Below, in pieces: positions 1 through 5,945 of a DNA stretch of 8,650 bases. This stretch comes from Clostridia bacterium. Its GTDB lineage: Bacteria; Bacillota; Clostridia; Lachnospirales; CAG-274. The DNA lies in assembly GCA_030536675.1 (NCBI GenBank), contig JAUNPM010000056.1, forward strand, positions 1 to 8,650, in the 5' to 3' direction. The notes under the pieces were generated by a model. The model searched no databases. It saw only the letters and a list, made by a program, of their open reading frames with translations, and had not been told where the DNA came from. The position numbers were made by a program, and so were the translations under genes. Position 1 is the first letter of the stretch. Every line of letters begins with the position of its first letter.

Positions 1-1440
1 GTAGACTGCAATGGCTTCGCCTGATATTTCGGAGCTGCTGTCATATATATAATTGATTAAGTAATAAGGCTTTAAAGGATATTTATCCTTTGCAATTGAG
101 TATGCCTGTTCGGGTGTTATATTTATTGTTTGTGAGTTAAAAATACTATCAGGTAAATATTCTGCATACATTGATGTAATTCTTCCCAAATTGTCAACAC
201 ATATATTTATGTTTTCGTCATATGAAATGTAGCCGTTTCTTATAATGTTTGCGTTAAATTCATATTCCCATGGTGCTGAAAAGATAGGATCAAGCTCCAA
301 ATCGGTTGTTTTATATCCGTAATGGAATTTATCCATAAGAGCTTTTGCTGCATTATATAAGGTTTCCTCGGAAACATTTGAGGTGTTTTCGTTAGTATCC
401 TTATAGTTTGTAAAATAGCTTACAACTCTTCCTTCTGAATCTATTGAGCAGGAAGTATAATTTTCGGTATTTTTTGTCATTAATTTTATTGTATATGAGT
501 CTGTTGAGTGTTCCTTGCTGTAATTTATATTTACATCATCAATAGTTAAAGCCCTATTAAAGGTGGTGTTAAAAATATTTAGAGCTTTTTCTGCCGAAAT
601 GGCGTTATTAAGCCCTATAATCTCATTTATCTCTTCTTGGGTAAGTTCGCTGATGCCGCCGCCTCCCATACCGGCATATTCACCGGAATCTTTTGCTGAC
701 ATATTTAAGTCATCATATGTAATAGGAGATAGGTCGGAGGCTTTAATAACATAGTCTTTAAATCTGTAGAGCATTTTAACTTCGTATGTATCGGTATCAT
801 AGTCATAGTCTGCTGTATAGCCTAATTGTATTGAATTTTTAAAGGTATCATCTGCTTCCGTAAGCTGTTTTGCGTTTTCAAAGCTTCCGATTTCTAAGCC
901 TAAAAGTATTGTAGGGTAAGAATATGATGTTATTTCGTTTGTGTATTTGTTTACATCTATTGTTAAGCTCGTATCCAAATAAGAAACATTGTTTTCAAGC
1001 ATAGAATAAGAGAATACATAAGTAGTATTATTATAATTGTTTGAACATCGTTTGTATTCAATGGTTTCGTACTTTGATTTAAGAGCCGCTTTTAAAAATT
1101 TGTCTGCGGTTTTTACGGCTTCGTCGGGTGAGTAAATTGTTTCTTTGTTTATATCGGTGGCTGTATCTTTATCATATGAGTATAATATTCCGTCATCGCC
1201 TATAGTTAAAGAAATACTTTTTTCATCATCATCGGTATTCCAAGTGCATCTGTATAATGTTTTGCCATACTTTTCAGTAGTTTTGTTTATCTCAAAGTCC
1301 GTATAAGTTTCGTCTATATTGCATATTTGTTTTGCTTCCGATATTATTTGTTCACGGCTTAAGGAATCCGAAGAATCGTCTGCGTAAACGGGAAGGGAAA
1401 GGGTAGAAAACGCAAGTATAAGTGCTATAAATTTTTTCAT
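1..1440 (-). CDS. Secreted YcdB/YcdC-like repeat protein (partial, C-terminus outside window)
   Basis: This frame stays open from an ATG at 1440 to the left edge, giving 480 residues and no stop, so the 3' end is missing. The start is supported by AAGGAG at 1450-1455, nine bases upstream. Residues 1-20 form a Sec signal peptide: KK, a hydrophobic core, then VYA before an Asp-rich mature start, so export is expected. The mature part is rich in Asp, Tyr, Asn, Thr and Ser. It has repeated short units of the form 'S/T-x-E-x-A' helix followed by beta strands (near 28, 103, 282, 357 and 440), resembling YcdB/YcdC (PepSY-related) repeats. A Gly-rich linker (MGGGG, 258-262) followed by LTQEE separates two halves. 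Proteins of this type in Clostridia often end in S-layer homology domains, which would lie outside the window. The family call is from memory of its pattern, and the molecular function is unknown. Confidence 0.72.
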   Translation of the reverse strand, partial: MKKFIALILAFSTLSLPVYADDSSDSLSREQIISEAKQICNIDETYTDFEINKTTEKYGKTLYRCTWNTDDDEKSISLTIGDDGILYSYDKDTATDINKETIYSPDEAVKTADKFLKAALKSKYETIEYKRCSNNYNNTTYVFSYSMLENNVSYLDTSLTIDVNKYTNEITSYSYPTILLGLEIGSFENAKQLTEADDTFKNSIQLGYTADYDYDTDTYEVKMLYRFKDYVIKASDLSPITYDDLNMSAKDSGEYAGMGGGGISELTQEEINEIIGLNNAISAEKALNIFNTTFNRALTIDDVNINYSKEHSTDSYTIKLMTKNTENYTSCSIDSEGRVVSYFTNYKDTNENTSNVSEETLYNAAKALMDKFHYGYKTTDLELDPIFSAPWEYEFNANIIRNGYISYDENINICVDNLGRITSMYAEYLPDSIFNSQTINITPEQAYSIAKDKYPLKPYYLINYIYDSSSEISGEAIAVY

Positions 1441-1480
1441 AAAAATCAACTCCTTTTGTAAAATTCTTTTTTATAATTTA

Positions 1481-1508
1481 ATTATAGCATATGTGAAAAA
1501 ATTTACAA
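1481..1508 (-). promoter_or_regulatory. Promoter for the YcdB/YcdC-like gene
   Basis: On the minus strand there is a perfect extended -10, TGCTATAAT, with TATAAT at 1481-1486. A TTGTAA -35 lies at 1503-1508 with a 16-bp spacer. Transcription would start near 1474, leaving a leader of about 34 nt that contains the AAGGAG ribosome binding site. Confidence 0.7.
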
Positions 1509-1521
1509 TAAAATTATTATT

Positions 1522-1574
1522 AAGTTTTAAAATTTAGCAATAATGCATAAAGAAAGATAAATTTTATAAAACTT
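1522..1574. repeat. AT-rich inverted repeat between divergent promoters
   Basis: The left arm (1522-1536, AAGTTTTAAAATTTA) pairs with the right arm (1558-1574) over 15 bp, with a two-base TA bulge in the right arm and a 21-nt loop. It lies between the two divergent promoters and touches neither -10, so it could be an operator or cruciform. The composition is almost pure A/T, so a chance origin is possible. Confidence 0.45.
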
Positions 1575-1578
1575 TTAC

Positions 1579-1605
1579 TGGACAAAAGTATGTTTTTGTT
1601 ATAAA
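1579..1605 (+). promoter_or_regulatory. Promoter for the cytidylate kinase-like gene
   Basis: An extended -10, TGTTATAAA, ends at 1605 (TATAAA at 1600-1605). The best -35 is TGGACA at 1579-1584 with a short 15-bp spacer, so activity may rest mainly on the extended -10. Transcription would begin near 1612, giving a leader of about 22 nt. Confidence 0.5.
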
Positions 1606-1633
1606 ATTAATCTATAAACAGGAGGTGTAATAT

Positions 1634-2245
1634 ATGGATAAATTTATTATAACGATCAACAGAGAGTTTTGCGGCGGAGGAAACTACATAGGCAAAAAAT
1701 TATCTGAAAGGCTTGAAGTGCCCTTTTATGATAAGGAGCTTGTAAATATGGCTGCAAAGGAGGCAGGATATGCGGAAGCAACTTTTGAAAAGGTAGATGA
1801 GGTTGCTACAAACAGTTTGCTTTACTCATTGATAATGGGAGTACATAATTCAACGCAAACGGGAATATTGCCCGATAATGATAAGCTGTTTAATATTCAG
1901 GCTGATATTATAAGAAAGGCTGCGGATAAGGGCTCCTGTGTTGTATTGGGAAGATGTTCAAATTATATATTAAGAGAAGAAAAAAATTTAGTAAGAGTAT
2001 TCCTTAAGGCGGATATGGACTTTAGAAAAGACAGATATGAAAAGCTGTACGGACAGCCTGAAAAGGGGACAGTTGAGGACGCTATTGAAAAAAGAGATAA
2101 AAAGAGATCTTCTTATTTTAAATTTTATACGGGGCACAGATGGGAAGACACGGAAATGTATGACCTTGTGATTAATACGGGAAAAATAGGTTTTGACAAT
2201 TCCGTGGATATGATAATTGATTATGTAAATAAAATGAGTAAATAA
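1634..2245 (+). CDS. Cytidylate kinase-like family protein
   Basis: This 203-residue cytosolic protein has the pattern of the Cytidylate_kin2 family, a short P-loop nucleotide-kinase-like group common in Clostridia and Bacteroidetes. Visible landmarks are the N-terminal ITINREFCGGGNYIGKKL (6-23), where the family usually has GSGG in place of CGGG; FYDKEL (31-36); VVLGRCSNYIL (103-113); the basic stretch EKRDKKRSSYF (152-162); and YTGHRW (165-170) followed by YDLVINTG (176-183). Arg and Lys in the middle and late blocks would contact phosphates if it is a nucleoside monophosphate kinase. Substrate and activity are not established for this subfamily, so canonical Cmk activity should not be assumed. 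The start is set by AGGAGGTG at 1620-1627. The gene is monocistronic, convergent with recQ, and ends at a shared hairpin. Confidence 0.88.
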   Translation: MDKFIITINREFCGGGNYIGKKLSERLEVPFYDKELVNMAAKEAGYAEATFEKVDEVATNSLLYSLIMGVHNSTQTGILPDNDKLFNIQADIIRKAADKGSCVVLGRCSNYILREEKNLVRVFLKADMDFRKDRYEKLYGQPEKGTVEDAIEKRDKKRSSYFKFYTGHRWEDTEMYDLVINTGKIGFDNSVDMIIDYVNKMSK

Positions 2246-2249
2246 AATT

Positions 2250-2293
2250 AATGACAGCAGAAAGTAAGAGAAATAATTCTGCTGTCATTTTTT
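2250..2293. terminator. Bidirectional intrinsic terminator
   Basis: A perfect 13-bp stem (AATGACAGCAGAA at 2250-2262 with its complement at 2277-2289) encloses a 14-nt loop. On the plus strand it runs into T6 at 2288-2293, terminating the cytidylate kinase-like gene. On the minus strand it begins a few bases after the recQ stop (2292-2294) and is followed by a TTAATTTTATTT tract. It therefore probably serves both convergent genes. Confidence 0.9.
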
Positions 2294-3746
2294 ATTCATT
2301 AAGTATTCTTAAATAAATTTCACCGTATTTTTTGATTTTAAAGCTTCCCATACCCTCTACTTTTTTTAAGTCCTCAAGGGTCTTGGGCTTTTTTATTGCC
2401 ATATCCATAAGTATGGCATCATTTAATACGGAATAAGCAGGGATATGCTCGTATTTTGCAATTTCATATGTAATGGTTTTGAGTTTATTATAAAGCTCTC
2501 TGTCTTCATCGGGTGTGTATCCTTTAATGTGCCCTGATTTTATGCAATTGCCGCAGTATTTGCAGTTAGGGTCTGTCCTTTCTCCGAAATAATTTAATAT
2601 GTATTCTCTAAGACAGCGGCGGGAAAGAGCATAAGAGCGCATTTTGTCAAGTTTATACATATCTCTTGCTTTGATATCGTCCTTTTCTTCCTGTGAAAGA
2701 CTTTCATTTTCATCTACAAGATCAATGAGAAATTCATTTGTCCTGTAATCAGAGGGGGAATAAAGGAGGATACATTGAGCGGGCTTTCCGTCACGGCCTG
2801 CCCTGCCTGCCTCCTGATAGTAGGATTCAAGGCTTAAGGGCATATTGTAGTGGAGAACATATCTTACATCAGGCTTGTCTATTCCCATACCGAAAGCGTT
2901 TGTGGCAACCATTATATTGTTTGTGCCCTGTATAAAATTCTCCTGATTTTGTTTTCTTTCAATGTCACTTAAGCCTGCGTGATAGCGTGTTGAGGAAAAG
3001 CCTTTTGAGTTGAGCATATAATTAAGTTCTTCAACGCTTTTACGTGACATACAATATATAATACCGCTTTCATTTTTGTGATTGGAAACGGTTTTTAATA
3101 CTTCTTCATTTTTAAGCTGAGGTTTTTTAACGGCAAAATAGAGATTTTTTCTGTCATAGCCTGTTGTTAAGGTATAGGGATCAATAAGCCCCAGCTCTTT
3201 AATAATATCCCTTTTTACCTTTTCGGTAGCGGTAGCCGTAAAAGCTCCTATTACGGGTCTTTTGGGGAGCTGTGCAATGAAGTCCTTTATATTAAGATAG
3301 CTTGGGCGGAAATCCTGTCCCCATTGGGATATGCAGTGGGCTTCGTCTATGGCTATAAGGGATATATTGACAGATTTGACAAAATTAATAAAGCTGTCGC
3401 TTAGAAGTCTTTCGGGCGCAACATATATAATTTTGTAGGTATATTTGGCGGCATTTGAAAGCGCCTTAAAATATTGGGTGCGTGTGAGAGCCGAATTAAG
3501 GTAAGCGGCTCTTACTCCGCATTGCAGAAGTGTGCGGACCTGATCTATCATAAGGGATATAAGAGGAGAAACAACTATTGTTATGCCTTCTGCTTTAAGT
3601 GCAGGGACTTGATAGCAAATGGATTTGCCTGCTCCTGTAGGCATAACTGCAAGAACATCTCTGCCGTTTATTAAATTTTCAACAACGGGCTGTTGTCCGT
3701 TTCTGAAAGAATTGTAGCCGAATACATTTTTTAATATGTCTAACAT
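2292..3746 (-). CDS. recQ: RecQ-family ATP-dependent DNA helicase, short form
   Basis: This 484-residue protein is a 3'-5' superfamily 2 DNA helicase acting in recombination and fork repair. Motifs in order are: motif 0 FGYNSFRNGQ (9-18), Walker A MPTGAGKS (35-42), DEAH (134-137) followed by the RecQ aromatic loop CISQWGQDFRPSY (138-150), TATAT (170-174), IIYCMSRK (229-236), ATNAFGMGIDKPDVRY (281-296), and motif VI QEAGRAGRDG (311-320). A zinc site follows, formed by C378, C395, C398 and C401. An HRDC domain (about 412-484) comes directly afterwards. The winged-helix part of the RQC region, about 100 residues in E. coli RecQ (about 600 residues), is absent. All catalytic residues are present. 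The ATG at 3746 has AAGAGGA at 3751-3757 only a few bases upstream. The gene has a predicted leader of about 180 nt with hairpins and shares a terminator at its 3' end. Confidence 0.95.
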   Translation of the reverse strand: MLDILKNVFGYNSFRNGQQPVVENLINGRDVLAVMPTGAGKSICYQVPALKAEGITIVVSPLISLMIDQVRTLLQCGVRAAYLNSALTRTQYFKALSNAAKYTYKIIYVAPERLLSDSFINFVKSVNISLIAIDEAHCISQWGQDFRPSYLNIKDFIAQLPKRPVIGAFTATATEKVKRDIIKELGLIDPYTLTTGYDRKNLYFAVKKPQLKNEEVLKTVSNHKNESGIIYCMSRKSVEELNYMLNSKGFSSTRYHAGLSDIERKQNQENFIQGTNNIMVATNAFGMGIDKPDVRYVLHYNMPLSLESYYQEAGRAGRDGKPAQCILLYSPSDYRTNEFLIDLVDENESLSQEEKDDIKARDMYKLDKMRSYALSRRCLREYILNYFGERTDPNCKYCGNCIKSGHIKGYTPDEDRELYNKLKTITYEIAKYEHIPAYSVLNDAILMDMAIKKPKTLEDLKKVEGMGSFKIKKYGEIYLRILNE

Positions 3747-3779
3747 AGTTTCCTCTTGTGTAAAATGATTTTTAAAATG

Positions 3780-3812
3780 ATAAAAGTCAGCGTGGAGAGT
3801 GCTGACTTTTAT
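3780..3812 (-). promoter_or_regulatory. Terminator-like hairpin in the recQ leader
   Basis: A perfect 12-bp stem (ATAAAAGTCAGC at 3780-3791, complement at 3801-3812) has a 9-nt loop. Read on the minus strand it ends in TTTTAT followed by CATTTT and lies 33 bases upstream of the recQ ATG. It resembles an attenuator or a 5' stabilising structure. The loop sequence TGGAGAGT recurs just beyond the stem at 3814-3821. No plus-strand gene ends nearby that would need a terminator here. Confidence 0.6.
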
Positions 3813-3837
3813 CTGGAGAGTTGTATATGAATAATAG

Positions 3838-3863
3838 AGTTTGGCAAATTCAATTTACAAACT
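3838..3863. repeat. Imperfect palindrome overlapping a plus-strand -35 element
   Basis: AGTTTG (3838-3843) and CAAACT (3858-3863) flank AAATT-C-AATTT centred on 3851, giving about 11 paired positions with one small asymmetric mismatch. The right arm covers the TTTACA -35 at 3854-3859, which is a plausible operator position. No regulator can be named. Confidence 0.45.
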
Positions 3864-3882
3864 ATATCAAATTTGTTATAAT
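3854..3882 (+). promoter_or_regulatory. Distal plus-strand promoter
   Basis: TTTACA (3854-3859), a 17-bp spacer and TATAAT (3877-3882) with an extended TGT in front give a near-consensus sigma-A promoter. The start would be near 3889, about 195 nt upstream of the pseudokinase ATG. It faces the predicted recQ promoter, so the transcripts would overlap by about 40 bp. Confidence 0.6.
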
Positions 3883-3958
3883 TAACAGAGAGTTAATAAA
3901 AATAAAATTTATTACTAACTTCTTATGAGATTATTATACAATATCTTCACAAATTTGT
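3868..3958. repeat. Pair of CAAATTTG palindromes
   Basis: The 8-bp palindrome CAAATTTG occurs at 3868-3875, within the spacer of the distal plus-strand promoter, and again at 3950-3957, inside the perfect 10-bp palindrome ACAAATTTGT (3949-3958) that overlaps the -35 of the minus-strand promoter. The copies are 82 bp apart, close to eight helical turns. They could be paired operators, but the AT-rich background makes chance a real alternative. Confidence 0.4.
3891..3920. repeat. Weak AT-rich hairpin
   Basis: AGTTA plus ATAAA (3891-3900) can pair with TTTAT (3908-3912) and TAACT (3916-3920) around a 7-nt loop, with a 3-nt bulge. It lies where the two facing transcripts would overlap. It is AT-only apart from two pairs, so its stability is low. 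Confidence 0.3.
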
Positions 3959-3961
3959 AAA
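3933..3961 (-). promoter_or_regulatory. Probable recQ promoter
   Basis: On the minus strand TTTACA (3956-3961), an exact 17-bp spacer and a perfect TATAAT (3933-3938) form a strong sigma-A promoter. The start would be near 3926, giving recQ an unusually long leader of about 180 nt that includes the palindrome at 3838-3863 and the hairpin at 3780-3812. Confidence 0.65.
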
Positions 3962-4030
3962 GAAAAATTCAGAATAATAAATGTAAATTTTTTGTGAACG
4001 AAATATCAAAAAAATATAATAAAAAAGTTG

Positions 4031-4058
4031 TTGAAATTAGTAAAAAAAATGTTATAAT
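4031..4058 (+). promoter_or_regulatory. Proximal promoter of the pseudokinase gene
   Basis: TTGAAA (4031-4036), a 16-bp spacer and TATAAT (4053-4058) with an extended TGT give a strong sigma-A promoter. The start would be near 4065. The short leader carries the ribosome binding site AGAGGTGA at 4073-4080. Confidence 0.75.
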
Positions 4059-4084
4059 AAAATATTGTATAAAGAGGTGAGATT

Positions 4085-5401
4085 ATGAAAAGATGTTGGA
4101 ATTGTATGAATGAGTTTGATGAGGAATTGGAAAGCTGTCCTTATTGTAAAACAAGGTACAGTGAAGAGCCTGATAACAAAAAGCATTTATACCCCGGAAC
4201 GGAGTTAAACGGAAGATACAATGTGGGATATTCCGTTGATGTAAACAGTATTTTTGTTACATATATTGCATGGGATAAAACGGAAGAAAAAAAGGTCTTA
4301 ATAAATGAATTTCTTCCTAACAATTTTGCAAGCAGAAATGACGGCGACGAGCTTGTGCTGACTAAAAGCGGAGAGTCCGAGGACAGATATTATGCGGGAT
4401 TAAAAGCATTTTCAGATGAATGTAACGACCTTATTGATATTGAATGTAATGATATAATTGACGGGTTTGAAGAAAACAATACATATTATGCAGTAAGGAA
4501 AATTGTAAAGGGAACTTCACTTGCGGAAATAATTGATGATGACTATGAAATAACAAACGAATATGCAAGAAGAGTAATCGTTGCGGTTTTAAAGGCCTTG
4601 CAGCCTGTTCACGAAACGGGAATAATACACGTAAATATTACGCCTGATACTATTGTTATAGATGAAAACGGCTCTGTTATGCTGACTGATTTCAGCTTTT
4701 GCGGATATATGGCGAGAATTATGCCTGTGTATACAAATGAGGGTTATTCTCCCGAGGAACAATATAAGGCAGGGACAAAGCTTACAACAGCTGTTGATAT
4801 TTATTCCGTAGGTGCTGTATATTATGAACTGCTGACGGGAGAAATACCTGTAACTGCTACAATAAGAAGCAGACAGGATACCTTGATACCAATATCCGAA
4901 GTAAGCGGAGTTACGATAAAAGCAAATACCGCCAATGCAATAATGAATGCCCTTAATATAAAGGCGGAAAACAGAACTCAGGACGTTGAAACCTTTTATG
5001 AAGAGCTTAAAAATCCAAATACAAAAAGGCATTGGGAAAGACATTCAGCGCCTGCCAAGGCTAAAAGGGATTTTTACAAAAACGAGGGCTTTTGGAAAAA
5101 GTCTGTTATTTATATAATAATAGGGGTAATGATAGTTTGTGCCGCAGTTATAATATTTGAGGTTGCGTCAATTAAAAGGGACGTTGAGGATCAGAACAAC
5201 AAGGAAATATCAACAGAAGCAATACCCGAAAAGGGAAAAAGTATTTTTGATATTTTCGGAAGCAGTGATGAAGAGGATACCGAGGAAGAAGTCTCAACAG
5301 AGGAAACGACGGAGGAAATAACAGAAAAAATAAGGGAAGAAGAAAAAGTACCCGGAGATGATATAGAATCAGGCTCCGGAATACTTGCCATATTTAATTA
5401 A
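4085..5401 (+). CDS. Membrane-anchored zinc-ribbon Ser/Thr pseudokinase
   Basis: This is a 438-residue protein. An N-terminal zinc ribbon (C4-x2-C7 and C18-x2-C21) leads into a Hanks-type kinase fold (about 37-310), marked by PGTELNGRY (37-45), AWD (62-64), the GYSPEEQY activation-segment end (220-227) and VDIYSVGAVYYELLTG (237-252). Related clostridial kinases read GxGGFG, VAIKE and HRDxxPxN. Here the glycine loop is degraded (VGYSVDVNS), VAIK is LIN with N74 at the lysine position, HRD is HVN with N184 at the catalytic Asp, and the catalytic-loop Asn is T189. Only the DFG Asp (D202, in DFS) remains, so catalysis is unlikely; a binding or scaffold role is inferred. One membrane helix spans about 338-360. 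The zinc ribbon and pseudokinase should be cytoplasmic, with a 78-residue outer tail that is very acidic (394-420). The gene has its own promoter and overlaps the next gene tail to tail. Confidence 0.9.
   Translation: MKRCWNCMNEFDEELESCPYCKTRYSEEPDNKKHLYPGTELNGRYNVGYSVDVNSIFVTYIAWDKTEEKKVLINEFLPNNFASRNDGDELVLTKSGESEDRYYAGLKAFSDECNDLIDIECNDIIDGFEENNTYYAVRKIVKGTSLAEIIDDDYEITNEYARRVIVAVLKALQPVHETGIIHVNITPDTIVIDENGSVMLTDFSFCGYMARIMPVYTNEGYSPEEQYKAGTKLTTAVDIYSVGAVYYELLTGEIPVTATIRSRQDTLIPISEVSGVTIKANTANAIMNALNIKAENRTQDVETFYEELKNPNTKRHWERHSAPAKAKRDFYKNEGFWKKSVIYIIIGVMIVCAAVIIFEVASIKRDVEDQNNKEISTEAIPEKGKSIFDIFGSSDEEDTEEEVSTEETTEEITEKIREEEKVPGDDIESGSGILAIFN
5343..5379 (-). terminator. Candidate terminator of the YtaF-like gene, inside the pseudokinase coding sequence
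   Basis: CCGGAG (5352-5357) pairs with CTCCGG (5374-5379), and an inner TGAT/ATCA stem closes a 5-nt loop. On the minus strand the hairpin begins 14 bases after the YtaF-like stop. It is followed by GTAC and then a T5 run (5343-5347) with further T-rich sequence. The four-base gap before the T run makes it a less than ideal terminator. Confidence 0.5.
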
Positions 5402-5945
5402 GCTGTAAAAAGCCAAGAATAATAATTATAAGACCCGATATTACGGATATAAATTTGCTGTTAATGTCGGGTTTTATTTTTTTGCCCAAATATATGCCTA
5501 AGGTCATAAGTATAAGCTGCATAAGCATAATAAACAGGGGGAGCATAGCTCCAAGGTAAGCCGAACCTATGACTACGGCAGAGGAATCTATTGAAAGAGC
5601 TATACCTATTGCCATTGCCTCGGGAGTTTCAATAATGCTACTGTGGTTAATGTCAGTGGTTTCGGGCTTTGAAAGCATTGACTTTACTCCGCCCTTGTTC
5701 TTGCAGTCTGCTGCAAGGTATATTCCCATACCTATGAGAATAAGCCCGCCTATAAGCTTAGCGTGAGGTAAAAGGGTATACATTATATCCCCCAGCTTTG
5801 CTGCACCCAAAATGACTATAAGTCCCGTCAATGTCATTGCGGCGGCGGACTTTAAAGGCAGCTTGATTTGATTAAGACCGAAGCTGAACCCGAAAAAAAG
5901 AGCATCTATAGATAATATAAATGAAAGGGAAAGAATTTTCAGCAT
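5394..5945 (-). CDS. YtaF/MntP-like multi-pass membrane protein
   Basis: This 183-residue, very hydrophobic protein has about six membrane helices (roughly 2-24, 32-58, 63-80, 107-129, 131-153 and 163-182). It is an internal duplication typical of the MntP/YtaF branch of small cation-exporter-like proteins: the first half carries SIDALFFGFSFG (12-23) and the second SIDSSAVVIGSAYLG (118-132), each with a membrane Asp (D14, D120). A hydrophilic loop (81-105) joins the halves. The ETPEAMAIGIALSID block fits the 'sporulation membrane protein YtaF' group better than MntP proper. The relation to manganese-export proteins suggests cation transport, but YtaF function is unproven. GAGGTGG at 5950-5956 supports the ATG at 5945. 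The gene is divergent from the Ca2+ ATPase and its last 8 bp overlap the end of the pseudokinase gene. Confidence 0.82.
   Translation of the reverse strand: MLKILSLSFILSIDALFFGFSFGLNQIKLPLKSAAAMTLTGLIVILGAAKLGDIMYTLLPHAKLIGGLILIGMGIYLAADCKNKGGVKSMLSKPETTDINHSSIIETPEAMAIGIALSIDSSAVVIGSAYLGAMLPLFIMLMQLILMTLGIYLGKKIKPDINSKFISVISGLIIIILGFLQLN
5430..5483 (+). terminator. Terminator of the pseudokinase gene, inside the YtaF-like coding sequence
   Basis: A 14-bp stem (5430-5443 with 5462-5475, two G-U wobbles, core ACCCGA/TCGGGT) has an 18-nt loop. It runs directly into TTTTATTTTTTT (5472-5483). It begins 28 bases after the pseudokinase stop. On the opposite strand there is no comparable U tract, so it is directional for the plus strand. 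Confidence 0.8.

Larger units (their letters stand above)
3747..4084. other. Gene-free divergent spacer between recQ and the pseudokinase gene
   Basis: This 338-bp, very AT-rich stretch has no credible coding frame. From left to right it holds the recQ ribosome binding site, a terminator-like hairpin (3780-3812), an imperfect palindrome (3838-3863), a plus-strand promoter (3854-3882), a weak hairpin (3891-3920), the likely recQ promoter on the minus strand (3933-3961), and a proximal plus-strand promoter (4031-4058). CAAATTTG occurs once in each of the two facing promoters. Confidence 0.7.

Noticed and set aside
3780..3812. Hairpin as an ordinary gene-end terminator
   Set aside because: The flanking genes are divergent, so no transcript from a known gene ends here. 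It is treated as a leader element instead.
4589..5044. Open frame of 151 codons on the minus strand opposite the pseudokinase
   Set aside because: It mirrors conserved kinase-fold motifs, has low-complexity Tyr/Ile/Cys-rich translation and no recognisable domain.
4085..5401. EssB/YukC-type pseudokinase of type VII secretion
   Set aside because: A membrane pseudokinase fits loosely, but the zinc ribbon and the GYSPEEQY-type clostridial kinase pattern do not, and no WXG100, EssC or other secretion gene is nearby.
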